Source: Flammeovirgaceae bacterium UBA1842
GTDB lineage: Bacteria > Bacteroidota > Bacteroidia > Cytophagales > Cyclobacteriaceae
Reading direction: 5' to 3'
Assembly: GCA_002338655.1 (NCBI GenBank)
Contig: DDIU01000015.1
Span: 262,131-326,130, forward strand
DNA length: 64,000 nucleotides
The notes below the pieces were generated by a model. It was not told the DNA's origin and did no database searches. It was given only the letters and a program-made list of their open reading frames with translations. The translations under genes were made by a program, and so were the position numbers. Every line of letters starts with the position of its first letter. Position 1 is the first letter of the stretch. Shown piece after piece: positions 1 to 9,132 of this stretch.

Positions 1-669
1 TTCGAGCTCCTGTCTACCCATCAAATGAATAAGAAGCACCTCATTCCTTTTCGTCTTTAATCTGGTAATAAACTCCGTTAATTCATTATTGGCCTGATAC
101 ATGTCCGTGATAAACACGATCAATTCCTTGTGCTTTTTATTATGTAAAACATTGGTAGTCTCACTTTTTACAGGCCAAGTGCCGCTGTTCTTGATGTCCA
201 CCAACTGATGAAGAAATCTGTTGAAATGTTGAGCATTTACTTTTGGAAACAACGAGTACAAATCATGGTCATTGAGGGCAAATAGTCCAATGGCATCTCC
301 TTGATGTTTAGACAAATAGCCCAAAGTGGCTGAAATGAACCTGGCGTAATCCATTTTGTTGATGCCATCTTCCGTATGTAGCATTGAATTACTTGCGTCA
401 AGGATGAATTTAACGGCAATATTGGTGTCAATATCGGCTTGCTTGATATAATATCGGCCTGATCGGGCCAGCATTTTCCAATCCAAAAGCCTTAAATCAT
501 CACCCTGTTCATAGCTGCGGTACTGACTGAATTCCATGCCCGCACCAACCTTTCTGCTTTTGTTGAGCCCTGATAAGTAGCCCTCAACTACTACTTTGGC
601 AATTAACTCCAAGCCCTTGATGCTGTTGAGCACCTCCGGTTTAAGCAATTGGCGGTAGTCGGTTTTCAT
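1..669 (-). CDS. DUF58 domain protein (partial, C-terminus beyond left edge)
   Basis: The first 223 codons of a DUF58 protein are present and the frame stays open to the window edge. The DUF58 hallmark region is visible: a FSQYRSYEQGDD stretch at about residues 47-58 followed by DLRLLDW, typical of the family. A DxSxS metal-ion-dependent adhesion site (DASNS, residues 91-95) begins a von Willebrand A-like fold. The ATG overlaps the stop of the upstream MoxR gene in an ATGA (666-669), so translation is probably coupled. DUF58 proteins accompany MoxR ATPases in Bat-type clusters linked to envelope or stress functions; the exact role here is not known. No signal peptide or membrane segment is seen in this part. 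Confidence 0.9.
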   Translation of the reverse strand, partial: MKTDYRQLLKPEVLNSIKGLELIAKVVVEGYLSGLNKSRKVGAGMEFSQYRSYEQGDDLRLLDWKMLARSGRYYIKQADIDTNIAVKFILDASNSMLHTEDGINKMDYARFISATLGYLSKHQGDAIGLFALNDHDLYSLFPKVNAQHFNRFLHQLVDIKNSGTWPVKSETTNVLHNKKHKELIVFITDMYQANNELTEFITRLKTKRNEVLLIHLMGRQELE

Positions 670-1652
670 GATGATAACAAGTGCTTGGTCACGTCATCAG
701 AAGTGATTTCTTCTGCCTCCGCTTTGAAATTGACCAAAATCCTATGCCGTAATACGGGATAAGCTACATGCTCGATATCAGCCTTGGTAACACCTAATCG
801 CCCTTGTTGCAATGCCCTGGCTTTGGCGGTCAGTATTATCGCCTGTCCTGCGCGTGGTCCGGCACCCCAACTTACCCATTCCCTTACGTATTCGTTTTGA
901 GTTGTCTCAGGCCTGGTTGACCTTACCATTTTATTAACGAAATCCACTAAATCGTCACTGATAGGCACCTGGCGTACAAGACTTTGTAGCCTTACAATAT
1001 CCTTTCCATCAATCACACAAGCGGGTTTTTCCTTTTTACTTCCCGTAGTGCTTTTCAATATATCAGATTCCTCTGATTCTGAAGGGTATCCGATACGGAT
1101 GTACAATAGAAACCGATCCAGTTGTGCTTCAGGCAATGGAAATGTGCCTGATTGCTCAATCGGATTTTGTGTCGCCAATATTAAAAAGGGTTTGTCCAAC
1201 GGGTAAGTATTGCCTCCATAGGTAACTTCAAATTCCTGCATAGCTTCCAAAAGCGCTGCTTGGGTTTTTGGTGGTGTCCGGTTAATCTCATCGGCCAATA
1301 CAATGTTAGAGAATATAGGCCCCCGATTGAATTTAAAGAACTTCTTGCCAGTGGTGTGATCCTCTTCCAAAATTTCAGTACCTACAATGTCAGAAGGCAT
1401 TAAATCCGGGGTAAATTGAATGCGATTGAAATCCAAATCAATAGCCTGTGATAACGTCCTTATCATCAATGTTTTAGCCAGCCCAGGCACTCCTTCCAAT
1501 AATGCATGTCCTCCGGCTAAAAAAGTAATCAACAATTGATCAACGGCTTCCTCCTGCCCCACTATCACCTTGGCAATTTCCTTCTTCAGTGCCCCAAGTT
1601 TGGCTACCAGTTCATTGAGCTCCTGCTCCGCTTTTACTAACTCCTGTTCCAT
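666..1652 (-). CDS. MoxR-family AAA+ ATPase
   Basis: A 328-residue AAA+ ATPase of the MoxR (RavA/MoxR) group, thought to act as a chaperone for partner proteins with von Willebrand A domains. Walker A is GVPGLAKT near residues 54-61, Walker B is VLADEINR near 118-125, and the sensor and arginine-finger region ATQNPIEQSGTFPLPEAQ is present. Length is normal for the family. It lies 9 bp after the DUF4159 gene and overlaps the DUF58 gene by 4 bp, so the three are surely one operon. The DUF58 neighbour, which carries a MIDAS site, is the likely client. Family assignment is firm, client identity is inferred. Confidence 0.95.
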   Translation of the reverse strand: MEQELVKAEQELNELVAKLGALKKEIAKVIVGQEEAVDQLLITFLAGGHALLEGVPGLAKTLMIRTLSQAIDLDFNRIQFTPDLMPSDIVGTEILEEDHTTGKKFFKFNRGPIFSNIVLADEINRTPPKTQAALLEAMQEFEVTYGGNTYPLDKPFLILATQNPIEQSGTFPLPEAQLDRFLLYIRIGYPSESEESDILKSTTGSKKEKPACVIDGKDIVRLQSLVRQVPISDDLVDFVNKMVRSTRPETTQNEYVREWVSWGAGPRAGQAIILTAKARALQQGRLGVTKADIEHVAYPVLRHRILVNFKAEAEEITSDDVTKHLLSS

Positions 1653-1661
1653 ATCTATTGC

Positions 1662-2318
1662 TTATGAGGTTAGGGCGTACATCACTATGTTTACGCCAAA
1701 CCTTGTGTTATCAATTTTATACCAGCGTTTATTCCTGAAATCGTAATCCCATTCGCAGCCATAATCCTTATTGCTATAGAGTACACCTATCCTACCATTT
1801 ACCTCAATGGCCTTCAGGTATTCATGCACCAGATCATCGCCCCAGCCGTTGAGCTCTTGTGATGTTGTGGGGGGGCCATCTTCAAAGGTGAAAAAGGACG
1901 AGTATATCTCGTGATCGTTGGGAATCTTTTTTAATGCTTGATCACCAAATATCTGTGCCATTTGTTCCTCAAAAGATTTGGCAAAGAGGCCATCGATATC
2001 ATGGTTGCAATCATCGGCAAAAACAAAACCACCGTTGTTTACATACTTTTCAAAATTCTCGCGCTCTTTGGTTGAAAACTGGACGAGCTTATGTCCAGAG
2101 ATGTAGCAAAATGGGCATTTGAAGATCTCATCACTGCTCAATGGGATAATATTCTCGGTGGTATTGACCTCTAAAGTAGTGTACTCTATGAGTGAGTTCA
2201 ACAAATTAGAGGGCATCCTTTGGTCCACATCCCAGTCGCCCGATTCGTATTGAAGCCGGGTGAAGAAGAAGGCATTGCCCCCTTGCAGTGTATTGGGATT
2301 AGAAATAATAGGTGCCAT
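1662..2318 (-). CDS. DUF4159 domain protein
   Basis: A 218-residue protein matching the DUF4159 family as found ahead of MoxR genes in Bacteroidota. Recognisable pieces are FFFTRLQYESGDWDVDQRMP near the N-terminus, NLLNSLIEYTTL, and a GGFVFADDC segment around residues 96-104 that resembles a glutamine-amidotransferase-like core. No signal peptide is evident. It is the first gene of the MoxR-DUF58 operon and is transcribed away from the kinase cluster at 2825. Biochemical function is unknown. Confidence 0.88.
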   Translation of the reverse strand: MAPIISNPNTLQGGNAFFFTRLQYESGDWDVDQRMPSNLLNSLIEYTTLEVNTTENIIPLSSDEIFKCPFCYISGHKLVQFSTKERENFEKYVNNGGFVFADDCNHDIDGLFAKSFEEQMAQIFGDQALKKIPNDHEIYSSFFTFEDGPPTTSQELNGWGDDLVHEYLKAIEVNGRIGVLYSNKDYGCEWDYDFRNKRWYKIDNTRFGVNIVMYALTS

Positions 2319-2824
2319 ATATGATATCTAAATTGCACTTAATCGCACTAACCTGAAAATCACATTATTTAAGCGGTGTTTAGATGGTTTGAGATTTAAT
2401 TGGAAAAATGTCGCATTGTTTAACAAATAGAGCTTACTTAAAATATTTTAAGATTAAATATTTAGAAAACTTTTATAATGTCTAAGCGTAGTTCATATTT
2501 CATTTATAATAATTCTAACTACAATAATAACTTACATAAGAATGCGAACCAATAATCATTGCATTATCAAAATAGAGATTCATAAAGAATTGATTATTAG
2601 ATAATTACAATTATTTATGAATAATATATATCTGATATTTATATAGTTATATTACATTATTGTAAGAGAATTTATTAGATAAATTATTACCATTTATAAT
2701 TTATATACCAAAAATAATAAGTATATTAACAAGTATATCGCTGTTTGCTAATTTCCATTATCTACAATATACTCACAAGATCTGATGAGATAAAGCATTA
2801 TTCTAAACTAAAGCTCACAGAGAA
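2319..2824. other. AT-rich divergent intergenic region
   Basis: About 506 bp separate the minus-strand DUF4159 operon from the plus-strand kinase operon. No credible coding frame is present. The region is very AT-rich and must hold the promoters of both operons, but I could not single out a convincing TAnnTTTG element for either. Its one clear structure is the 45-bp inverted repeat at 2578-2622. Confidence 0.6.
2578..2622. repeat. 45-bp near-perfect inverted repeat
   Basis: The arms begin ATTCATAAAGAATTG and end CAATTATTTATGAAT, pairing with a single mismatch over 15 bp. The interior adds ATTAT/ATAAT pairing around a TAG centre with a short bulge. No T-run follows, so it does not look like a terminator. 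It sits about 200 bp before the kinase operon and about 260 bp before the DUF4159 start. It could be a protein-binding palindrome or a cruciform-forming site; function is unknown. Confidence 0.6.
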
Positions 2825-3904
2825 ATGAATCAAAATTTAGAACTCCCACAAATTAAAAATTCCTCACCAACAGAAGGTATAAAGGTAGACATGTCTGAAA
2901 TCCAATCTATGTTGAGAATATCCACGATTGGAATGGCTGTGATTTCAGAAGATACCAAAATTTTGGAAGCCAATCAACATCTATGTACTATTCTAGGCTA
3001 TACAAGACAGGAATTATTAATACTTAGTTATCCTGATATAGTACTTGACAATGATTTATCCATGCATGGTGTCGAAAATAACAATCAAGTAAGGAAATAC
3101 CTTAACAAAAAAGGGCAAACTGTTTGGGGTTATTCCTCCCTTAGGAAGGTAGTTGTAAAAGATCAAGAAACTATACTTTTCATTGATCAGGTGTATGACA
3201 TTACAAAGGAAAAAATGCTTGAATCAGCTTGTAATTCTATGGCAGATGAGCTTAAGGAACTAAGTTATAGCGTTTCCCATGACCTCCGTTCACCTTTAAG
3301 AAGCATTCTTGGGTTTAGTCAAGCGCTCAAAGAAGATGAAATGGACAACCTGAGTGACGAAGGTAAAGACCACTTAAAAAGAATTTATAATGCCTCTGTT
3401 CGTATGGGAAAGATGCTTGACGAATTACTGGGGTTAGCCCGATTATCATTGCAAAAAACAAGACCTCAAAATATTGACCTAACACAACTCATCAAGGAGA
3501 CCATAGAAGGCTTCAAAACCGATTCAAAATACAATTTTGAAATAGAGGAAGGCCTTGTAACCAATGGAGATCTTAAATCAATTAAAAAATTGTTTGAGAA
3601 TTTAATTGACAATGCCATTAAATTTTCTTCCAAAGAATTTGCCCCTACTATTAAAGTAGGAACCACAAAACATGAAGGTTCAACTGTCTTTTATGTTAGG
3701 GACAATGGTGCTGGGTTTGATCAGGCCTATGCAGATAAATTATTTGGAGCTTACCAAAGACTGCATACACCTGAAGAGTTTGAAGGTACAGGTATGGGAT
3801 TGGCCATAGTGAAGCGTATTGTTAGCCAACATGGGGGTAAAATCTGGGCCGAAAGCAAGCCTAATCGAGGAGCAACATTCTATTTAACATTTAGCATGTC
3901 ATAA
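2825..3904 (+). CDS. PAS sensor histidine kinase, soluble
   Basis: A 359-residue cytosolic kinase without membrane segments. A single PAS domain covers roughly residues 25-130. The dimerisation/phosphoacceptor helix has SVSHDLRSPLRSI with His152. The ATPase domain has the N box NLIDNAIKFSS (Asn263), G1 DNGAGFD (293-299), F box FGAYQRLH and G2 GTGMGLAI (321-328). The DLRSPLRS H-box and YQRLH F-box are like those of phytochrome-type kinases. It heads a run of signalling genes and lies 28 bp before the receiver-kinase at 3933. The signal sensed by the PAS domain cannot be told from sequence. Confidence 0.94.
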   Translation: MNQNLELPQIKNSSPTEGIKVDMSEIQSMLRISTIGMAVISEDTKILEANQHLCTILGYTRQELLILSYPDIVLDNDLSMHGVENNNQVRKYLNKKGQTVWGYSSLRKVVVKDQETILFIDQVYDITKEKMLESACNSMADELKELSYSVSHDLRSPLRSILGFSQALKEDEMDNLSDEGKDHLKRIYNASVRMGKMLDELLGLARLSLQKTRPQNIDLTQLIKETIEGFKTDSKYNFEIEEGLVTNGDLKSIKKLFENLIDNAIKFSSKEFAPTIKVGTTKHEGSTVFYVRDNGAGFDQAYADKLFGAYQRLHTPEEFEGTGMGLAIVKRIVSQHGGKIWAESKPNRGATFYLTFSMS

Positions 3905-3932
3905 TGAGGATGGTTAAAAATTTCCTATCGGG

Positions 3933-5405
3933 ATGAAAAAGCAAAACATTAAAATATTGTTCATTGAAGATGATAAGGACGACTATGATATGGTTTTACT
4001 TTCATTGAAGAAAGCAAATTTTAATGTTACAAGCGATCGTGTACAAACAGAATTGGAGCTTACGCAAAAGCTAAAGGAAAAGCATTGGAACCTCGTTATT
4101 AGTGACAATAAACTCCCCACCCTAACTGGACCAAAGGCATTAATAATTGTTAGGGAAATTGACCCTGAAATTCCATTTATATTGGTTTCTGGTACTATTG
4201 GAGAAGAGGCAGCTGTGGAGATCATGCGTTCGGGCGCCAATGATTATATCCTTAAAGATAACCTTAGCCGCTTAGCTCCCGCCATAGAAAGGGAAATTAG
4301 GGATGCAAAACTCAGGTTAAATCAGAAGCAGAATAAGAGAAACCTGATATTGAGCGAACTTAAATATCAATTACTTACCGAAAGTATTAAAAATGTATTC
4401 TTCGCACTTGACAATGGGCTAAAAATCACCTTTTGGAATGAAGCCGCACATAGGGAATTTGACAAAAAGAATGTAGTTGGTCAATATTTTAATGATGTTT
4501 TTCCAGAATGGAAATACAAAAACATCACCCGTCTCATATCAAAATCCATGGAAGATGGTAAAGTCAATAATGTTTCTATCACCTATGAAGCTAACGAAAC
4601 GGAATATTATGAAGGCACTATTTTTCCAACGGGAGAAGGGGTTTCAGTGCTCCTCAGTAAAGTAACCGAGCTGAAAAGAAATAGGGATAATCTTGTCCGG
4701 TTAAACAATGAGCTCGAAACACTATTATATAGAATTGCCCATGATCTTAGAGGCCCTGTGGCTTCTGTAATAGGCCTTATCAATATTTCAAAAAACGATT
4801 CCTATTTTCAAAAAGAGCAGTTTCTTGAGATGATGAACTCCAGTATGTCAAAATTGAATCACATCCTTAAAGAACTGATAAACATCTCCAATATCAAACT
4901 AGGCAAACCACATATTCAGTTATTTCGAGTGAAACCCATTATGAATGAAATAATTGAAAATATTCAATTCTCAGACCACCATGCACGAGTAAACTGCACT
5001 ATTGATATAGATGAAAACCTAGATATATTGAGCGACATTGGCCTGTTTAGGTGTATATGGCAAAATTTAATTGTCAATGCTGTTAAATATAGTAAAGAAG
5101 GAAAAATTAATGAGATCAAAATCTCTGCAAGCAAAACACAGGGGAAATTATTTGCAACAATAAGCGATACAGGGCAAGGTATTTCCGCAAAACAGTATCC
5201 AAGATTATATGAAATGTTCTATCGTGGCAATGTGGCATCAAGTGGTCCTGGGCTGGGTCTCTACGTTGTAAAAAACGCATTGATGAAAATTAAGGGCGAA
5301 ATAGAACTCAATAGGAATTATAAGAAGGGAGCCAGATTCGATGTATGGCTTCCTGATTTTAAGAATAAAATAACTGGAACGGTTCAAAATGTGGGGATAG
5401 TTTAA
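3933..5405 (+). CDS. REC-PAS-histidine kinase
   Basis: A 490-residue soluble kinase with an N-terminal receiver domain (about residues 6-125): acidic pocket EDDKDD, phosphoacceptor Asp58 in ISDNKLP, Ser/Thr in LVSGTIG and Lys108 in YILKDNLS. A PAS-like domain spans about 145-245. The kinase core has RIAHDLRGPVASV with His270, N box NLIVNAVKYS (Asn382), G1 SDTGQGIS and G2 GPGLGLYVV. A receiver at the N-terminus implies that it is itself controlled by phosphotransfer, plausibly from the kinase encoded just upstream. It is 9 bp before the next gene, so co-transcription is likely. Domain calls are firm; the partner is inferred. Confidence 0.94.
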   Translation: MKKQNIKILFIEDDKDDYDMVLLSLKKANFNVTSDRVQTELELTQKLKEKHWNLVISDNKLPTLTGPKALIIVREIDPEIPFILVSGTIGEEAAVEIMRSGANDYILKDNLSRLAPAIEREIRDAKLRLNQKQNKRNLILSELKYQLLTESIKNVFFALDNGLKITFWNEAAHREFDKKNVVGQYFNDVFPEWKYKNITRLISKSMEDGKVNNVSITYEANETEYYEGTIFPTGEGVSVLLSKVTELKRNRDNLVRLNNELETLLYRIAHDLRGPVASVIGLINISKNDSYFQKEQFLEMMNSSMSKLNHILKELINISNIKLGKPHIQLFRVKPIMNEIIENIQFSDHHARVNCTIDIDENLDILSDIGLFRCIWQNLIVNAVKYSKEGKINEIKISASKTQGKLFATISDTGQGISAKQYPRLYEMFYRGNVASSGPGLGLYVVKNALMKIKGEIELNRNYKKGARFDVWLPDFKNKITGTVQNVGIV

Positions 5406-5414
5406 CGTAAACGA

Positions 5415-7775
5415 ATGACAGAAACCAAGACCAATAGTAAAAAACTAAAAATTCTTGTAGCAGAAGATTCTGTTGATGATTATGAATTGATAATCAACAA
5501 GATCAAAAAAGATGGTTTTGAAATAGAATCAGCCAGGGTAGAGACTTCGGAAGAGTTTACCTTAGCCCTAGCTGAAAAAAATTGGGATATCATATTAAGT
5601 GATAATAGCCTTCCAAAATTTGATGCCACCCAAGCCCTAGGTATTACAAGACGTGTGTTGCCATATATTCCGTTTATAATTGTTTCGGGTACCATCGGTG
5701 AAGATATCGCAGTAAATGCAATGAAGGCCGGAGCCAATGATTATATATTAAAAGATAACCTATCAAGGTTGGTCCCAGCCATCAATAGGGAGTTGCGCGA
5801 TTCTGAAAGTCAGATCCAAAAATTAAAAACCGAAGAGGCTCTGAAAAAAAGCCTGCAGAACTATCAATACCTTGCAGAAAATGTCCAAGATCTCGTGTCT
5901 GTACATGATAATAAGGGAGACTTTGCTTGGATAAGCCCTTCGGCAAGAAAAATACTTGGCTGGTCTACCGAAGAATTAATGTCTCAAAAAGCTTTTGCAC
6001 AAATTCATCCTGAAGATTATGAGCGGGTAGTGACCAATACTTTTAAAAAAATGCTGAGTGGGGATAAAAGGGGTATGCAACGGTTTACTTATCGGTATAT
6101 GCGTAAAGATGGAGTTTACATTTATCTTGAAGCTTTGGCGGAGCCAGTGTATGAAAATGCCAAATTAAAGCGGATTGTTAGGACAGCACGCGACATTACA
6201 GAGCAAGTATTAGCTACCCAGTTACTTGAAGAGAATCAAGCGATGTATGAAAGCGTATTAGAAAGCCTTTCTGAAGGGATTTTACTGGTCGATAATTCTA
6301 ATAGAGTAAAAACGTTTAATCATAGTGTAAGTACCATTCTAGGAATCAATATCAGTATCAATGATAGCCTGACCAACATATTCGATGATAGTATTCGTCT
6401 CGTAGATACGCATTACAAATCCATTGAGACCAAAGCGTTTTTTCAATTTGCTATGGAGCATTGTGAAAGGGTAATATTCAATAAAGTGATTGGACTCAAA
6501 AAAGACGATAATTTGCGTTGGTTGTCACTGAATGTAGTGCCCTATACCTTAAATGATGAAATATTAGGGTCTGTGCTATCCTTTAGTGACATCACTGAAT
6601 TATTTAATAATGAGGAAAAAGCCAATCAAATAGCAGCAGAATTGGTAACTCTAATAGAAACGGCCAATGCCCCTATATTTGGTACAGACAGGGAGGGTAA
6701 TATAACCGAATGGAACAGCTATACAAGCCAAATTACAGGATATTCTAAACAAGAAACAGAAAATGAAAACATATTTGACAAACTAATATTAAAAGGTGAA
6801 ATTAAAAATGTGAAGGGCCTATTTGAACGTGTAATGCTTGGTGAAAAAATAACCCATTATGAATTACCAATTATTACTAAAACCGGAAAAGTGGTAACAA
6901 TACTGTTTAATGCCACTATTCGAAAAGATTTTAATAATAATATTATCGGTATGATTTGCGTGGGACAAGACATTACTGAATTAATAGAATATAGAAATCA
7001 ACTTGAAAATAAAGTTAATGAAAGAACTTTAAAACTCAATGAGGCATTGCAAAACGAAAAGGAACTTGTAAAACTCAAGTCAAAATTTGTTTCCATGGCG
7101 TCACACGAGTTTAGGACACCCCTATCGAGTATTAAATTCGCTTCTGATTTTATTCGCAAATATCATGACAGGACAGATTGGGACAATCTTTTGGCCAAAC
7201 TTGACAATATTGATGAGCAAATAAAACACATGAGTTATTTGCTTGATGATGTCTTAATAATGGGCAAAAGTGATGCTGGTAAAATAAAGATAAACAAAGC
7301 ACCTGTTGACATTAGGGCCTTCTGTACTAAAATTAAAGGTGAAGTCGAATATATGTTCAATAACTCCCACTCCATCGAATCCTTAATAAATAGTGATACC
7401 AAACACATAAGTTCAGATGAAAAATTGTTACGGAATATATTGATTAACTTATTGAGCAATGCCATTAAATTCAGCCCTAACAAAAATAAAGTGGGATTAA
7501 CCGTGACATGCAGTAAAAATTACATGCAAATACAGGTTGAGGATTGGGGACTTGGTGTGGATGAAGAAGAAGTGGAGCAAATATTTGAAGCTTTTCATCG
7601 AAGTAAAAGAGTTACAAATATTGATGGTACAGGCCTTGGGCTGTCCATAGCTAAAAAGGCCGTAGAGCTACTAGGAGGCACTATAAAGCTTTTTAGTGAA
7701 TTAGGAAAAGGTACTACTTTTGTTGTTAATTTTCCTGTTACCTATGATAATTCAGACATTATCAGCAATGAATAA
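5415..7775 (+). CDS. REC-triple PAS-histidine kinase
   Basis: A 786-residue soluble kinase. The receiver (residues 11-130) has Asp63 in LSDNSLP and Lys113 in YILKDNLSRL and closely resembles the receiver of the preceding gene, suggesting duplication. Three PAS domains follow at roughly 150-265, 270-395 and 408-525, then a short coiled coil (about 527-555). The kinase core has SMASHEFRTPLSSI with His564, N box NLLSNAIKFSP (Asn682), G1 EDWGLGVD and G2 GTGLGLSI. No transmembrane segment is seen. Together with its neighbours it suggests a branched phosphorelay with several intracellular inputs. Confidence 0.94.
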   Translation: MTETKTNSKKLKILVAEDSVDDYELIINKIKKDGFEIESARVETSEEFTLALAEKNWDIILSDNSLPKFDATQALGITRRVLPYIPFIIVSGTIGEDIAVNAMKAGANDYILKDNLSRLVPAINRELRDSESQIQKLKTEEALKKSLQNYQYLAENVQDLVSVHDNKGDFAWISPSARKILGWSTEELMSQKAFAQIHPEDYERVVTNTFKKMLSGDKRGMQRFTYRYMRKDGVYIYLEALAEPVYENAKLKRIVRTARDITEQVLATQLLEENQAMYESVLESLSEGILLVDNSNRVKTFNHSVSTILGINISINDSLTNIFDDSIRLVDTHYKSIETKAFFQFAMEHCERVIFNKVIGLKKDDNLRWLSLNVVPYTLNDEILGSVLSFSDITELFNNEEKANQIAAELVTLIETANAPIFGTDREGNITEWNSYTSQITGYSKQETENENIFDKLILKGEIKNVKGLFERVMLGEKITHYELPIITKTGKVVTILFNATIRKDFNNNIIGMICVGQDITELIEYRNQLENKVNERTLKLNEALQNEKELVKLKSKFVSMASHEFRTPLSSIKFASDFIRKYHDRTDWDNLLAKLDNIDEQIKHMSYLLDDVLIMGKSDAGKIKINKAPVDIRAFCTKIKGEVEYMFNNSHSIESLINSDTKHISSDEKLLRNILINLLSNAIKFSPNKNKVGLTVTCSKNYMQIQVEDWGLGVDEEEVEQIFEAFHRSKRVTNIDGTGLGLSIAKKAVELLGGTIKLFSELGKGTTFVVNFPVTYDNSDIISNE

Positions 7776-7879
7776 TGATAGGATTGAACCTGTTACTCAA
7801 CTCATTTGAATGATAATAAAACATCTATTTTTCACCTGTAGGTTAAGAATAGTAAACTAAATTGATATCTTAATATTAA

Positions 7880-8533
7880 ATGGAAAAAATAAAGGTAATA
7901 CTGGTTGATGATCACCTTCTCCTTCTAGAGGGGATTGCTTCTATGTTGCAGAATATCGAATATATAAAAATAGTAGGAAAAGCATCCAGTGGTGAAGAGG
8001 CTATCAATTTGGTCAATGAACTCACCCCTGATATCGTATTAATGGATATTGTGATGCAGGGAATGACTGGAATAGAAGCTACGAAGTGGATAAAGGAACA
8101 AAATGATACTATTAAAATAATTATACTTACCAGTGAGGTCAATGAAAAATATGTATCTCTGGCTATAAAGGCCGGGGTTGATGGATATTTGCCAAAGAAT
8201 GTGGAGAAACCGATACTAATAGAGGCCATTAACAAAGTAAACGCTGGAGAGCGCTATTTTTCCCAATCTATTTCCAGCATCATGTTGGACTCATTTTACA
8301 AACAAGAAAGTGGTGAGACCAAATCAGCTGTCAATAGCGATTTGACCAAACGTGAATTTGAAATTCTAAAGCAAGTTGCTTTGGGAAAGTCCAATCAGGA
8401 AGTAGCTGATGAGCTATTTATTAGTATTAAGACCGTTGAAACCCACAAGACAAACATCCTTTCCAAACTAGGCCTTAGAAATACTGTAGAGCTTGTAAGG
8501 TATGCCATTAAGAATAAAGTGATAGAGCTTTAA
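7880..8533 (+). CDS. NarL/LuxR-type response regulator
   Basis: A 217-residue DNA-binding response regulator. The receiver has the acidic pair in LVDDHLLLLEG, phosphoacceptor Asp56 in VLMDIVM, Thr84 and Lys106 in GYLPKN. The C-terminal LuxR-type helix-turn-helix (about residues 152-217) reads LTKREFEILKQVALGKSNQE and continues with a recognition helix containing SIKTVETHK. It is the only DNA-binding output among the four signalling genes here and is the natural target of the kinases upstream. It stands 104 bp after the third kinase. Candidate targets are the palindromes upstream of 9133 and 10167, but that link is inference. Confidence 0.95.
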   Translation: MEKIKVILVDDHLLLLEGIASMLQNIEYIKIVGKASSGEEAINLVNELTPDIVLMDIVMQGMTGIEATKWIKEQNDTIKIIILTSEVNEKYVSLAIKAGVDGYLPKNVEKPILIEAINKVNAGERYFSQSISSIMLDSFYKQESGETKSAVNSDLTKREFEILKQVALGKSNQEVADELFISIKTVETHKTNILSKLGLRNTVELVRYAIKNKVIEL

Positions 8534-8597
8534 ATCAATTACTGGCGAACGAGTAAAAATGACCTTAATCAAAAACAACATTAGTTTTCCACATTAC

Positions 8598-8862
8598 CCA
8601 AAGAGACCCCATTTCTCCGCAAGTTGACAGGTTCCGGAATTCCCCCTTTAGGGGATTTCAGTTACCCATTTTGGGGATTCAGGTTACCCCTTTAGGGGAT
8701 TTAGGTTACCCCTTTAGGGGATTCAGGTTACCCCTTTAGGGGATTCAGGGGTGCCACTTTAGGGGATTCAGGTTACCCCTTTAGGGGATTCAGGGGTAAG
8801 TGTGAGTAAAATTTCGATTAAACTTCGTTTTATTTTAATAGCTAAATATGTTAGCCGGACAT
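8598..8862 (+). repeat. Dispersed intergenic element, copy A (expanded)
   Basis: This stretch matches 33661-33782 over both flanks. The left flank shares an AGACCC...CCGC...TTGAC...CCG block ending in CCCTTTAGG. The right flank shares AATTTCGATTAAACTT, TTTTAATAG and a GACAT end. The two copies differ mainly in the middle, where copy A carries seven 22-bp units and copy B only one. Both lie on the same strand just after a plus-strand stop codon. It has no coding frame of note and is best read as a non-coding repeat family with an expandable core. Confidence 0.7.
8639..8793 (+). repeat. Seven tandem 22-bp units
   Basis: The consensus unit is GTTACCCCTTTAGGGG followed by ATTCAG. Units start at 8639, 8661, 8683, 8705, 8727, 8749 and 8772; one is 23 bp and begins GGGTGCCACTTTAGGGG. 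Most units contain CCCC-TTTA-GGGG, a short hairpin of four G:C pairs around a four-base loop. There is no spacer between units, so this is not a CRISPR array. Near identity of the central units suggests recent slippage or unequal exchange. Confidence 0.9.
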
Positions 8863-9061
8863 CAGTAAAAAAAATTTATCAATTTGAAAAAATACTTAAT
8901 AACCCCTTGTTTTTAATCAGGTATTACCCCGAGGCCCTGACATTTCCCCTTACGTAATATAATAACAAAAGCCTTAGATACAGGTTTTTGCTGCATGTAG
9001 AATCAGCTCAAATGACGTGAAACATCCATTTTAAGTTATGTTTTACATATTTTTTTTAAAA

Positions 9062-9106
9062 TCAGGAATTTCCTGAAAGTAAACCTTATGTTAATTACAA
9101 TCTTTG
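9062..9106 (+). promoter_or_regulatory. Palindrome plus -7 box upstream of the orphan ATPase gene
   Basis: The perfect palindrome TCAGGAATTTCCTGA (arms TCAGGA and TCCTGA) is at 9062-9076. A Bacteroidota-type -7 box, AATCTTTG (one mismatch to TAnnTTTG), is at 9099-9106, 22 bp further on. The start codon is 57 bp from the palindrome end. The same layout with the same spacings occurs before 10167. The position is that expected for an activator bound near -41. Confidence 0.5.
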
Positions 9107-9132
9107 ACTATCGAAAAATAATAGATTAAAAC

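Noticed and set aside
8639..8793. CRISPR array
   Set aside because: The units are contiguous with no unique spacers and no cas genes occur in the window.
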